Shown one piece after another: positions 26,346-37,580 of a stretch of 64,000 bases of DNA. Positions within the stretch are counted from its first letter, which is position 1. Each line of letters begins with the position of its first letter. The stretch covers positions 25,481 through 89,480 of the forward strand of contig NZ_JASNRC010000007.1 of assembly GCF_030411995.1 (NCBI RefSeq). Reading direction: 5' to 3'. The position numbers and the translations under genes were made by a program. Source of the stretch: Massilia sp. YIM B02769 (GTDB lineage Bacteria; Pseudomonadota; Gammaproteobacteria; Burkholderiales; Burkholderiaceae_D). The notes under the pieces were generated by a model. The model did no database searches, had not been told where the DNA came from, and saw only the letters and a program-made list of their open reading frames with translations.

Positions 26346-28937
26346 TCACACCGCTTCCGCCGCGATCCGTTGCGCGATTTCCGGCCTGGTCGGCCGCAGC
26401 GCCTCGGTCAGTTCCGAGATCGACGAGCCGCAGCCGAACACCAGCACGTCGCCCGGCTGGCACATTGCCAGGCCGGCGCGGATCGCCTTGTGCACGTCCA
26501 GTTCGCACTGCAGGCCGTCGCTGGCGATGCGGCCCAGGCGCGCGCCCTGCACCAGCAGTTCGGCGACGCTGCCGGCGGCACGGCCACGGTTCTCGGTCTC
26601 GTACACGACCAGTTCGTCGAAGCCGGCGGCGCAGGTGCGGCCGATGTCGACCAGGTCGGCGTCGCGGCGGTCGCCCGGCGCGGCGACCACGCCCACCACC
26701 CGGCCCGGCGTCATCGCGCGCGCGGTCTCGGCCAGCGCCGCGTAGGCCGCGCAGTTGTGCGCGTAATCGACGATCACGGTCACGCCGTCCACGTCGAACA
26801 GATTCGAACGCAGCGGATTGTGCTTGCTGTCGGAGACGAAGCTGCGCATGCCGTCCGCGATCTCGGCGTTGCCGAAGCCGCTCGCCGCCAGGGCCGCGGT
26901 GGCCGCCAGCGCATTCGCGATGTTGTAGCGCGCGCAGCCGTTCAGCGACACCGGCATCTGGCGCACGTCGACCAGCGCTTCGTGGCGCGCGCCGGTGGCC
27001 AGCACCATCGTATTGTCTTCCAGGTACACGCCGCGTCCGCCCGCCTCCAGGTGACGCAGCAGCACCGGAGTGTCCGCGTCCAGCGCGAAGTACAGCACCT
27101 CGACGTCGGCGGCCAGGTCCTGCGCCATCGCGACGCAGTAATCGTCCTCGGCATTCAGCACCACGGCGCGCGAGGCGCGCTGGGCCACCACGGCCTTCAC
27201 TTTCGCCAGCTCCTCGACGGTGTCGACGCCGTCCAGGCCCAGGTGGTCGCTCGAGATGTTCAGCACCACGGAGACATCACACTTGTCGTAGGCCAGGCCG
27301 CGCTTCAGGATGCCGCCGCGCGCCGTTTCCAGCACCGCGAAATCGACTTCCGGCGAAGTGAGCAGGGCGCGTGCCGAGCGGTAGCCGGTGCAGTCTCCTT
27401 CCATGATGCGCTGGCCGTCGATGTAGACGCCCTCGGTGGTGGTGACGCCGGTGCGCTGACCTGTCAGGCGTGCGGTGTGGGCGATCAGCAGCGAGGTGGT
27501 GGTCTTGCCGTTGGTGCCGGTGACGGCCACGGTCGGGATGCGGCCGTCGTCCTGGCCGAACAAGGCCTCGACGATGGCGGCGCCGGCGTCGCGCGGGGTG
27601 CCGCGGCTCGGGTACTGGTGCATGCGGATGCCGGGAGCGGCATTCACTTCGATGATGCCGCCTTTCTGTTCGCGCAGCGGCTGCGCGATGTCCTGGCAGA
27701 TCACGTCGATGCCGGCCACGTCCAGGCCGATGGTGCGCGCGGCGCGGATGCAGATGTCGCGCGTTTCTTCCGGCAGCAAATCGGTCACGTCCTCGGCGGT
27801 GCCGCCGGTCGACAAATTGGCGTTGCCGCGCAAATCGACCGATACGCCGGCCGGCAGCACGGAATCGAACCCATGGCCCTGTTTTGCCAGGATGGCCTCG
27901 GCCAGGGCGTCCATCGGGATCCTGGTGAGGATGTTGGTGTGGCCTTCGCCGCGCGCCGGGTTCAGGTTCTCGAGCTCGACCAGTTCGCGCACGGTGGACT
28001 TGCCGTCGCCCGTCACGCAGGGCGGACGGCGCCACGAGGCGGCGGCGATCTTGTTACCGGTGACGAGCACGCGGTAGTCACGGCCTTGCAGGTATTCCTC
28101 GACGATCACGTGGCGGCTGTACTTGCGCGCATGCTCGAAGGCGCGCTCGACCTCCTCCGGCGTGCTGCAGATCGTGGTCACGCCCTTGCCCTGGTTGGCG
28201 TCGAGCGGCTTGATGGTGGCCGGGCCGTCGAGGCGGCGCGCGACGCGCTGCGCTTCCGCTAGCGAGGTCACGGTGGCGCCGGCCGGCACCGGGCAGCCGG
28301 CCTGGTCCAGCAGGATCTTGGTCAGCTGCTTGTCGCTGGCGATGCCGACCGCGATGGAGTTGGTGGCGCCGGTGATGGTCGCCTGCAGGCGCTTCTGGCG
28401 GCTGCCCCAGCCCAGCTGGAACAAATTCGCTTCGTCGGTGATGCGCAGGCTCGGGATGCCGCGCCGTTCGGCAGCGGAGACCACCGCGCCGGTGCTGGTG
28501 CCGATGGCATAGTCTTCGGCGATCTCGTGCAGTTCGGCCACGGCAGCGGGGAGGTCGAATGCCTGTTCGGCCTGCAGGGCCGCGATCAGGTCCAGCGCCA
28601 CGTTCAGGGCGGCGCCCGCCACCTGCTCGGTGCGATAGCCGCAGACGGCACGGCGCGCGTGCGCGTTGCGGGCGACATCCAGGGTCTGGCTGAAGGCGGC
28701 CGGCGCGCCGGACAGGCGCTGCAATTCCATGACGACCGGTTCGACGGCGTCGGCGGCGCAGGTCAATGCGGCCAGGCGCGCCGAGGCTTCGGGGCTCAGG
28801 CCCGGCAGCAGGGCGACCAGGCGCGCCACCAGCCCTGGGGCGGCTTCGACGCCCGCGGTGTCGATGACGGCCATCAGGCACGGCGTTGCGCTGTACAGGT
28901 TGGGGCCGCGCAGGAAGCGTTTTTCGATGATTCTCAT
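26346..28937 (-). CDS. cphA: Cyanophycin synthetase (second copy)
   Basis: An 863-residue paralogue of the rightward synthetase with the same plan: N-terminus MRIIEKRFLRGPNLY, ATP-grasp domain with KPLDANQGKGV and EVNAAPGIRMHQYP, and Mur-ligase-like domain with P-loop VTGTNGKTTTSLL and ETARGGILKRGL. Both ATP-using sites appear intact, so it is not obviously a degenerate copy. It may differ in substrate (free amino acids against Asp-Arg dipeptide) or in primer use, as known for paired synthetases in other bacteria; the sequence alone does not decide. It is the last gene of a leftward operon, with its ATG overlapping the cyanophycinase TGA (ATGA). Coupling to degradation genes suggests a role in turnover or re-use. 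Confidence 0.93.
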   Translation of the reverse strand: MRIIEKRFLRGPNLYSATPCLMAVIDTAGVEAAPGLVARLVALLPGLSPEASARLAALTCAADAVEPVVMELQRLSGAPAAFSQTLDVARNAHARRAVCGYRTEQVAGAALNVALDLIAALQAEQAFDLPAAVAELHEIAEDYAIGTSTGAVVSAAERRGIPSLRITDEANLFQLGWGSRQKRLQATITGATNSIAVGIASDKQLTKILLDQAGCPVPAGATVTSLAEAQRVARRLDGPATIKPLDANQGKGVTTICSTPEEVERAFEHARKYSRHVIVEEYLQGRDYRVLVTGNKIAAASWRRPPCVTGDGKSTVRELVELENLNPARGEGHTNILTRIPMDALAEAILAKQGHGFDSVLPAGVSVDLRGNANLSTGGTAEDVTDLLPEETRDICIRAARTIGLDVAGIDVICQDIAQPLREQKGGIIEVNAAPGIRMHQYPSRGTPRDAGAAIVEALFGQDDGRIPTVAVTGTNGKTTTSLLIAHTARLTGQRTGVTTTEGVYIDGQRIMEGDCTGYRSARALLTSPEVDFAVLETARGGILKRGLAYDKCDVSVVLNISSDHLGLDGVDTVEELAKVKAVVAQRASRAVVLNAEDDYCVAMAQDLAADVEVLYFALDADTPVLLRHLEAGGRGVYLEDNTMVLATGARHEALVDVRQMPVSLNGCARYNIANALAATAALAASGFGNAEIADGMRSFVSDSKHNPLRSNLFDVDGVTVIVDYAHNCAAYAALAETARAMTPGRVVGVVAAPGDRRDADLVDIGRTCAAGFDELVVYETENRGRAAGSVAELLVQGARLGRIASDGLQCELDVHKAIRAGLAMCQPGDVLVFGCGSSISELTEALRPTRPEIAQRIAAEAV

Positions 28938-29815
28938 GAGATCGTGGTCCGTTTCGTTACATTTTCAAGAAATTCTCGCAGCGAGCGCGGCATCGGCTTG
29001 GCTTCCTCGCCGTCTTCGGGCAGGGTGTAGCTGCTGCCGGCGGGCAGCAGGTGCAGGCGCACGTCGATCAGTTCCGGCGTGTCGCGCTCGCGGATGTCGG
29101 CCATGTTGGTGAGCATGGTGCGGCCGTCGACCACGGTGACCGAGCCTTCGCCCAGCACCTCGATGCCGCGTCCGCGCTCGACCACCAGGGCCGTGTCCTC
29201 GTCGATGCCGATGCCCATCAAATACGGGTTCTGGGCCACCGCCGACAGCAGGCGCGCCAGGCGCTGGCGCTCCGAAAAGTGCTGGTCGATGACGACCTTG
29301 TGCAGGAAGCCGAGGCCGGCGCCCATGTGCACGGCGCCCTTTTCGGGCAGCAGGTCGGTCTTGCCCTGGGTGAGCATGTGGCCCGACATCGCCGAGGCGC
29401 CGGCGCTGGTGCCGCCGATGCAGGCGCCGCGCACCTTCAGGGCAGTGTGCATCTCGGCGTCCAGTGCGGTGCCGCCGATGATCGCCATCAGGCGCTTCTG
29501 GTCGCCGCCGGTCATGAAGATGCCGTCGGCCTCGGCCACCATGCGCACCTTTTCCTCGTCGTTGGCGTCCTGGCGCGACGCCAGTTCCAGGTGGGCGCGC
29601 TGCTGCACGCCGAGGTCGGCGAAGGCCTGGTCATAGATTTCCCACATGTTGTCGGCGATCCGGCTGGCGGCCGTGATCACGACGATGCGCGCGTTGGCGC
29701 CGCCGGAAAGTTCGACGAAGCGGGTCAGGATTTCCTTGCGGTGCTCGCGGTCTTCGTGGCCGCCGATGATGACCAGGTGGCCGTGCTGTGCTGTCTGATG
29801 CGGTTCAGTCTTCAT
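28934..29815 (-). CDS. cphB: Cyanophycinase (peptidase family S51)
   Basis: A 293-residue protein. GGTSAGASAMSG carries the nucleophilic Ser near residue 135, as in S51 peptidases, and MTGGDQKRL near 106 is the matching oxyanion-side motif. No signal peptide is evident (it starts MKTEPHQ), so it acts inside the cell on stored granules. It cuts cyanophycin into beta-Asp-Arg dipeptides. Its ATG directly abuts the TAA of the upstream peptidase gene and its TGA overlaps the next start, indicating tight translational coupling across the operon. Confidence 0.95.
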   Translation of the reverse strand: MKTEPHQTAQHGHLVIIGGHEDREHRKEILTRFVELSGGANARIVVITAASRIADNMWEIYDQAFADLGVQQRAHLELASRQDANDEEKVRMVAEADGIFMTGGDQKRLMAIIGGTALDAEMHTALKVRGACIGGTSAGASAMSGHMLTQGKTDLLPEKGAVHMGAGLGFLHKVVIDQHFSERQRLARLLSAVAQNPYLMGIGIDEDTALVVERGRGIEVLGEGSVTVVDGRTMLTNMADIRERDTPELIDVRLHLLPAGSSYTLPEDGEEAKPMPRSLREFLENVTKRTTIS

Positions 29816-30724
29816 TTAGTCTTCGATCCTCGCAGTTGGCATATCCTTGTTGCTGCATGCGCCGGCCTCGGTTCTGGTCACGGCGATCAGGCCGATGTCG
29901 ACGTCCTTGTCGAACAGGTCGATGCCGCGCTGCAGCGCCTGCCGCAGCGGCATGCCGGATTCGATCCAGCCGTAGACGGTGCGCGCCAGCATGTGGCGCA
30001 CGATGTGCTCGCCGATGCCGGTGGCGGCGACCGCGCCGTGCGTGCCGGCATAGAAGCCGGCGCCGACAATCGCGGTGTCGCCCACGCGGCCCAGCAGCGA
30101 GGGCGCCGAGCCGCCGGTGGAGCCGGCCACGGCGAAGTGGCCGTCGGGGGCGCGCACCACGGCGCCCACGGTGTCGCAGGCTTTCGAGGGCGGCAGTTGC
30201 AGCGGTGTCTTGTAGTTCCAGAAGCGGTCGAACAGGCGGTTGCCGAGGCCGGGCATGACCGGCACCGAGCCGGCCAGTTCGGTCAACACCTGGCGGTGTT
30301 TCTCGCGCTGTTCTTCAGAAATAGGTTTGGCGTTCGGCAGGCCGATGGCGCGCGCAAAGCGTTCCGCGCCTTCGCCGGCCAGCAGCACGTGCGGCGTGTC
30401 GGAGATGGCGCGCGCCAGCAGCACCGGGTTGCGCACGTCGCGCACGGCGGCGACCGCGCCCAGGCGCCCGCGCGTATCCATGATCGAGGCGTCCATCTCG
30501 ACCGTGGAGCCGTCCAGGCACAGCACCGAGCCGGTGCCGGCATTGAAGCGTTCGTCTTCCTCGAAGACGACGACGGCGGCAATCGCTGCTTCGAGGGCGT
30601 CGCCGGTCGCCAGGAAACGGGCGTGGCCATCCTTGGCAGCGCGCTCGGCGCCGTCGGTCAGGTCCAGGGATTCGCCGGCGCCGCCATGGGTGACGATGGC
30701 GAAGCCTGGCTGTTTGTTCTGCAT
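29816..30724 (-). CDS. iaaA: Isoaspartyl peptidase/L-asparaginase (Ntn-hydrolase)
   Basis: A 302-residue protein. THGGAG near the N-terminus and CDTVGAVV, whose Thr (about 184) is the expected autocleavage site and nucleophile, identify a plant-type asparaginase/isoaspartyl dipeptidase. The GSTGGSAPSLLGRVGD region that follows completes the active site. In this operon it would split the beta-Asp-Arg dipeptide released by cyanophycinase into free Asp and Arg. The start at 30724 follows AGAGGAAG; 25 earlier in-frame codons lack coding character. It is the first gene of the leftward operon; candidate operator dyads lie upstream. Confidence 0.93.
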   Translation of the reverse strand: MQNKQPGFAIVTHGGAGESLDLTDGAERAAKDGHARFLATGDALEAAIAAVVVFEEDERFNAGTGSVLCLDGSTVEMDASIMDTRGRLGAVAAVRDVRNPVLLARAISDTPHVLLAGEGAERFARAIGLPNAKPISEEQREKHRQVLTELAGSVPVMPGLGNRLFDRFWNYKTPLQLPPSKACDTVGAVVRAPDGHFAVAGSTGGSAPSLLGRVGDTAIVGAGFYAGTHGAVAATGIGEHIVRHMLARTVYGWIESGMPLRQALQRGIDLFDKDVDIGLIAVTRTEAGACSNKDMPTARIED

Positions 30725-30840
30725 GGTGCGTCTTCCTCTGTTTTCTTGTGTTGCCCTCGCGCTCGTGACGGATGGCATATCTAGTCGAGGATTATGCAAA
30801 ATGGGATAGATAAAACCTATCGGTAGCGCAGCCGTGTCGA

Positions 30841-30858
30841 TGTAAGAAGAAACTTACA
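30841..30858. promoter_or_regulatory. Dyad upstream of the cyanophycin-degradation operon
   Basis: TGTAAG-aagaaa-CTTACA has perfect six-base arms, 117 bases upstream of the isoaspartyl peptidase start. A weaker dyad GATAG-n7-CTATC lies at 30805-30821. No regulator can be assigned from sequence. Confidence 0.4.
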
Positions 30859-30883
30859 ACGAAGACAACACCTCGCCGCCGGG

Positions 30884-31333
30884 TCAGGCGCGGCGCATGG
30901 CGAGCTTCAGCTCGCGCGCCACCTGGGACCGGATCGCGTCCGAGACATAGGCGCCGACACACACGCGCCGGCCGTGGGACTCGAGTTCGATCAGCTTGCG
31001 CTCGCGTAGCGCAGGCGGGCGGATGCGGGTCCAGTAGGGATCGAGGCGGATCTCTTCGCGCCGCCCGGCATCGACCCGTTCGATCAGCAGGCAGGCCTCG
31101 GTGAGGACGATGGTCTCGACATCGAGGGCGTGACGCGCGTAATACAGGAGGGCCGCGCCCACCGCCGTCATCTCGACCAGGGTAAAGGCCAGCACCATCC
31201 AGACACCCTGCAGCAGGAAGACCAGGGCGATGGCGAAGGAGGCGCTGCACAGCAGCGCATACACCCCCGCCGACTGGCCCGGCGTCAGCGAGCAATTGCG
31301 CTTGAGTGTCCAGCGGTGCGCCACGGTGCTCAT
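30884..31333 (-). CDS. DUF2244 family membrane protein
   Basis: A 149-residue protein with two adjacent hydrophobic segments (about 23-45 and 48-68: AGVYALLCSASFAIALVFLL and the next one), followed by a basic cytosolic domain containing DPYWTRIR and SHGRRVCVGAYV, characteristic of DUF2244. Members often sit near cytochrome oxidase genes, but none is adjacent here. The ATG at 31333 follows GAGGAGA. It is divergent from the YegD-like gene. Function unknown. Confidence 0.85.
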   Translation of the reverse strand: MSTVAHRWTLKRNCSLTPGQSAGVYALLCSASFAIALVFLLQGVWMVLAFTLVEMTAVGAALLYYARHALDVETIVLTEACLLIERVDAGRREEIRLDPYWTRIRPPALRERKLIELESHGRRVCVGAYVSDAIRSQVARELKLAMRRA

Positions 31334-31484
31334 CGGGTCTCCTCGGGATTGCTGCAATTATAGGCAGAAGGAGGAGGAGGGTGGCGCGGGCCTGGGCGTC
31401 GCCGCACCGCAACGGCCAGGCGCCGGCAGTGCCCGCTTTGGCCCATCGTCTGGTAGAATACCGCCCCTTCAAAGAAAGGCAGAC

Positions 31485-32753
31485 ATGACGAACGCATGCG
31501 GCGTCGACTTCGGCACCTCGAATTCCACGGTGGGCTGGATCGCACCAACAACCGGGCCATCGGGCGCACAGCGCACGCTGCTGGCCCTCGAAGACGGCAA
31601 GCCGACCCTGCCGTCGGTGGTCTTCTTCAACGCCGACGACGAAGAGGTGCGCTACGGCCGCGCCGCCCTGGCCGACTACCTGCAAGGCTACGAAGGCCGC
31701 CTGATGCGCTCGCTGAAAAGCCTGCTCGGCACCAGCCTGATGGACGGCCAGACCGAAGTGGCCGGCCGCGCGCTGCCGTTCCGCCTGCTGCTGGCCCAGT
31801 TCATCGGCGAGGTCAAGCGCCGCGCCGAAGCCCAGGCCGGACGCCCCTTCGAGCGCGCCGTGTTCGGCCGCCCGGTGTTCTTCATCGATGACAACCGCGC
31901 CGCCGACCAGTTGGCCGAGGACACCCTGGCCGAGGTGGCGAAGAGCGTGGGCTTCCGCGAGATCGCCTTCCAGTACGAACCGATCGCCGCCGCCTTCGAC
32001 TACGAGTCCCAGATCGACCGCGAGGAGCTGGTCCTGATCGCCGACATCGGCGGCGGTACCTCCGACTTTTCGCTGGTGCGCCTGGGGCCGGAGCGCGCGA
32101 AGCAGACCGAGCGGCGCCAGGACATCCTGGCCACCGGCGGCGTGCACATCGGCGGCACCGACTTCGACAAGTACCTGAGCCTGGCCACGGTGATGCCGCT
32201 GCTCGGCTACGGCAGCCTGCTGCGCTCGGGCGCCGACATCCCGTCGAGCTATTACTTCAACCTGGCGACCTGGCACACCATTAACCAGGCGTATACGCGC
32301 AAGAGCGTGGCCCAGCTGGAAGACCTGGTGCGCGACGCCCAGGAACCGGCGAAACTGAAGCGCCTGCAGCACCTGATCGACGAGCGCGCCGGCCACTGGC
32401 TGGCCATGCAGGTCGAGGCCGCCAAGATCGGCTTATCAAGCCAGACGGCGGTCACGCTGGAACTCGACCGCCTGGCGCCGCCGGAAAACCTGCTGGTGGA
32501 GCGCGTGCAGTTCGAGAACGCCATCGGCGGCCTGCTCGACGCGATCGACGTCACCGTGCTGCGCCTGCTGGCCGATGCCGGCCTCAAGCCGGACGCGGTC
32601 GATACCGTGTTCTTCACCGGCGGCTCGAGCGGCGTCGGCCTGCTCCGCGAACGCGTCGGGGCCCTGGTGCCGGGCGCGCGCAAGGTCGAGGGCGATCTGT
32701 TCGGCAGCATCGGCGCCGGGCTGGCCCTCGACGCGCTGCGCAAATTCGGCTAA
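31485..32753 (+). CDS. yegD: Hsp70-like protein, YegD type
   Basis: A 422-residue protein. VDFGTSNSTVGW (phosphate 1 motif), ADIGGGTSDFSLV near 186 and FFTGGSSGVGLLRERV near 380 (adenosine motif) define an actin/Hsp70-type ATPase. It ends without the peptide-binding domain of DnaK, which matches YegD-family proteins. Cellular role not established; an ATP-dependent chaperone-like or regulatory role is assumed. AAAGAAAGG precedes the ATG. The exonuclease gene follows after 9 bases, so they are probably cotranscribed. Confidence 0.9.
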   Translation: MTNACGVDFGTSNSTVGWIAPTTGPSGAQRTLLALEDGKPTLPSVVFFNADDEEVRYGRAALADYLQGYEGRLMRSLKSLLGTSLMDGQTEVAGRALPFRLLLAQFIGEVKRRAEAQAGRPFERAVFGRPVFFIDDNRAADQLAEDTLAEVAKSVGFREIAFQYEPIAAAFDYESQIDREELVLIADIGGGTSDFSLVRLGPERAKQTERRQDILATGGVHIGGTDFDKYLSLATVMPLLGYGSLLRSGADIPSSYYFNLATWHTINQAYTRKSVAQLEDLVRDAQEPAKLKRLQHLIDERAGHWLAMQVEAAKIGLSSQTAVTLELDRLAPPENLLVERVQFENAIGGLLDAIDVTVLRLLADAGLKPDAVDTVFFTGGSSGVGLLRERVGALVPGARKVEGDLFGSIGAGLALDALRKFG

Positions 32754-32762
32754 GGTCTCGCT

Positions 32763-33422
32763 ATGCACCCGTCCATGTACCACTTCGAACGCCCCATCGT
32801 GATGCTCGACTTCGAGACCACGGGCCTGTCGCCTGCCATGGGCGACCGCATCACCGAAGTCGCGGCCCTGCGCATCGAGGGCGGCCGCATCACCGAACGC
32901 TACGTCTCGCTGGTCAACTGCGGCGTGCGCATCCCGTCCTTCATTACCGCACTCACCGGCATCAGCCAGGAGATGGTCGACTCGGCGCCGCCGGCCTCGA
33001 CCGTGGTGCCCGAGCTGCTCGACTTCATCGGCGGCGATACGCTGTCGGCCCACAACGCCAGCTTCGACGAGAAGTTCCTGGTGGCCGAGGCCGAACGCCA
33101 GCGGCGCAACTGCGGCCACGCCGCCCTGGTGTGCTCGCTGAAGCTGTCGCGCCGCGTGTTCCCGGGCCTGGCCAGCTACAAGCTCGGCCAGCTCTCGCGC
33201 CAGCTCGGCATCGCATTCCGCGGCAGCGCCCACCGGGCCGAGGCCGATGCCGAGGTCGCCGCCGAAGTGCTGATCCATATCGGCCGGCACATCGGCTCCT
33301 CCTACGGGCTGGAGCAGGTGGCGCCGGACTTGCTGGTCTCGCTGAACCGCTTGGCAGCTGCCAAGGTGCCGGGCTGGCTCGACAAGTACGCAGCCGAAAA
33401 GAAGTCCTTGCGCGCCGCCTGA
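32763..33422 (+). CDS. DnaQ-like 3'-5' exonuclease (DEDDh)
   Basis: A 219-residue protein. MLDFETTGLSP near the N-terminus holds the first acidic pair, HNASFDEKFL the third acidic residue, and HRAEADAEV the His and last Asp of the DEDDh type. It resembles the proofreading epsilon subunit or a free-standing DNA/RNA exonuclease such as ExoX. A second in-frame ATG at 32775 (MYHFERP) is possible. It follows the YegD-like gene closely and ends just before a strong terminator. Confidence 0.88.
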   Translation: MHPSMYHFERPIVMLDFETTGLSPAMGDRITEVAALRIEGGRITERYVSLVNCGVRIPSFITALTGISQEMVDSAPPASTVVPELLDFIGGDTLSAHNASFDEKFLVAEAERQRRNCGHAALVCSLKLSRRVFPGLASYKLGQLSRQLGIAFRGSAHRAEADAEVAAEVLIHIGRHIGSSYGLEQVAPDLLVSLNRLAAAKVPGWLDKYAAEKKSLRAA

Positions 33423-33438
33423 ATCACGCGCCTGACGA

Positions 33439-33470
33439 GCCCGCCACGCAGCAGCCTGGCGGGCTTTTTT
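33439..33470 (+). terminator. Rho-independent terminator after the exonuclease gene
   Basis: GCCCGCCA and TGGCGGGC arms, a ten-base loop, then TTTTTT. It is the clearest terminator in the window, 17 bases after the stop. Confidence 0.93.
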
Positions 33471-33626
33471 GTTGGCGCGCAGGCGGACACGATTGCGCGC
33501 AGTCAAACTCCCGCCTTTCTCCGTCGTTAAAATTTTGCTAATACTTATCAGGCTGCCACGCCCGTCTCCTCTTCGATGTGCGTAGGGCAGCCGCGCATAC
33601 ACACGTCCATCTGCCGGGGAACGAGC

Positions 33627-35018
33627 ATGAACCGCCAAAAGCTCCACCGCGAGAGCCATCAGACCTACGTGTGGTTCCGCGAAGCCGCCGAGCGCGGCAA
33701 TCCTTACGCCCAGTTCAACCTCGGCCTGCTGTACAAGAAGGGCGAGGGCGTCGAGCGCAACGATGCCGCCGCCTTCCGCTGGCTGCGCCAGGCCGCCCTG
33801 CAGGGCCTGGCCTTTGCCCAGAACCACCTCGGCGCCATGTACTACCATGGCCGCGGCGTCGAGGCCTGCGATGCCGAAAGCGCGCGCTGGTTCCGCCTCG
33901 CCGCCGACCAGGGCGACGCCTCGGCCCAGCAAAACCTCGGCCACATGTACCGCAAGGGGCGCGGCCTCAAGCAGGACTACGAGCGCGCCCTGTCCTGGTA
34001 CTACCGCGCGGCCGAGCAGGGCGTGGCCAGCGCCCAGAACCTGCTGGGCGAGTGCTACCTGCACGGCCTGGGCGCGGCCATTCATCATCCGCTGGCCATG
34101 GCCTGGTTCCGCAAGGCGGCGCTGCAGGGAAACGCCCCGGCCCAGCTGAATCTCGGGCTGATGATCAAGCGCGGCCAGGGCGTGGATGCCAGCGACACGC
34201 AGGCCCTGTACTGGTTCCGCCAGGCCGCCGCGGCCGGCGAGCGCGGCGCCCAGCGCCAGCTCGGCCTGGCCTATGCCGACGGCCTGGGCGTCAAGGCCGA
34301 CCCGCGGCGCGCCCTGGCCTGGCTGCAGCGCGCCGCCAACCACGGCGACCGCGAAGCCCAGTTCATCCTCGGCACCCTGTATGCCGACGGCCGTCACACC
34401 GAGCGCGACGAGCCGCGCGCCATCGAGTGGTATACGCGCGCGGCCAGCCACGGCCACATCGGCGCCCAGTACAACCTGGCCAACATGTACGCGCACGGGC
34501 GCGGCGCCCCGGTCGACCCGCAGCGCGCCTTCGACTGGTACCGGCGCGCGGCCGAGCAGGGCGCGCCGAACGCCCAGTTCAACCTCGGCGTCATCTACGC
34601 CAACGGCCAGGGCGTCGAACGCGACGACGTCCGCGCCGCCCACTGGTACGGCCTGGCCGCCGACCAGGGCGACGCCAGCGCCCAGAACAACCTGGGCGTG
34701 ATGTTCGCCAGCGGCCAGGGCGTGCAGCAGGACGACCGCCGCGCCGTCTACTGGTACACGCAGGCAGCCGAGCAGGGCCATGCGCTGGCCCAGTACAACC
34801 TCGGCGGCATGTACAACAGCGGCCGCGGCGTGGCGCGCGACCCGGTGCGGGCCTACATGTGGATGCTGCTGGCGGCCGATGGCGGCGATGCGACGGCCAA
34901 CGTCAACAAGACCATCGTGGCGCGGCGGCTCAGTCCGTCGGAGATCGGGCATGCGATCGATCTGTCGCACAAGTGGCAGCTGAGTCATCGGGAGGCGGCG
35001 GGGCGGCACACCAGATAG
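33627..35018 (+). CDS. Sel1-repeat (TPR-like) protein
   Basis: A 463-residue protein made almost entirely of 11 tandem Sel1 repeats of about 36 residues, each with the core AQxNLGxMYxxGxGV (for example AQFNLGLLYKKGEGV). There is no signal peptide or membrane helix: the protein begins MNRQKLHRESHQTY, so it appears cytosolic, unlike many secreted Sel1 proteins. Such solenoids hold protein partners together, often in signalling. The ATG at 33627 follows GGGGAACGAG. The partner is unknown; it stands between two unrelated transcription units. Confidence 0.9.
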   Translation: MNRQKLHRESHQTYVWFREAAERGNPYAQFNLGLLYKKGEGVERNDAAAFRWLRQAALQGLAFAQNHLGAMYYHGRGVEACDAESARWFRLAADQGDASAQQNLGHMYRKGRGLKQDYERALSWYYRAAEQGVASAQNLLGECYLHGLGAAIHHPLAMAWFRKAALQGNAPAQLNLGLMIKRGQGVDASDTQALYWFRQAAAAGERGAQRQLGLAYADGLGVKADPRRALAWLQRAANHGDREAQFILGTLYADGRHTERDEPRAIEWYTRAASHGHIGAQYNLANMYAHGRGAPVDPQRAFDWYRRAAEQGAPNAQFNLGVIYANGQGVERDDVRAAHWYGLAADQGDASAQNNLGVMFASGQGVQQDDRRAVYWYTQAAEQGHALAQYNLGGMYNSGRGVARDPVRAYMWMLLAADGGDATANVNKTIVARRLSPSEIGHAIDLSHKWQLSHREAAGRHTR

Positions 35019-35339
35019 GGAAGGAGGCGGCCGCAACCCCGGGGCCGAGTGTCGCCCCTGTCCAGTACTTGCAGCCCGCCGTCGAGCCGCAAGCGCCGGA
35101 TGACGCCATCGAATTCGGGTCATCCCTGGTGCATATGATCGGCTGTATGACAAGCCAGCAGGGCCGGAGTCCGGCCTGTCCCATTCGGCGCGCGCCCTGT
35201 ATTGACGGGCGTTCTGCCGTCTCCCCCATTTCCTGGAACGCCAGGGTCGAGGCCTCCGTACAGTCGCGCACCGCCGCGTTGTGCGTTATGATTCCCGCCG
35301 GCACATCCGCCTTTCCCGACACAAGGTTCCGAGAACAAT
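35019..35339. other. 321-base gene-free stretch
   Basis: No ORF with coding character, no member of the GTAGGGTGG repeat family and no terminator with a T-run was found. A TATGAT at 35287-35292 could be the -10 element of the prolyl oligopeptidase gene, but no good -35 lies at the right spacing. Confidence 0.5.
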
Positions 35340-37475
<2,136 letters not shown>

Positions 37476-37501
37476 GTTTGCCGGACGTAGTAGAAGACGC
37501 G

Positions 37502-37539
37502 ACGCACCGGTGCGCCTTTGGGCGCCCGGTGCGTTGTTT
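37502..37539 (+). terminator. Terminator after the prolyl oligopeptidase gene
   Basis: ACGCACCGG and CCGGTGCGT form a nine-pair outer stem, with GCGCC/GGCGC continuing inward, then TGTTTC. The T-run is short. Confidence 0.7.
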
Positions 37540-37580
37540 CACTGTCAGGTTCTCGATTCGCCCGTCCTGGAAAGGCCATC

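Noticed and set aside
26151..28262. A 703-codon rightward frame opposite the second cyanophycin synthetase
   Set aside because: Its start lies in the repeat cluster and the rest is antisense to an intact gene.
26346..28937. Second synthetase as a degenerate or pseudogene copy
   Set aside because: Length, ATP-grasp and Mur-ligase motifs are all intact and the reading frame is uninterrupted.
32436..35153. A 905-codon open frame opposite the exonuclease and Sel1 genes
   Set aside because: It spans two real genes and a terminator; the apparent repeats mirror the Sel1 repeats.
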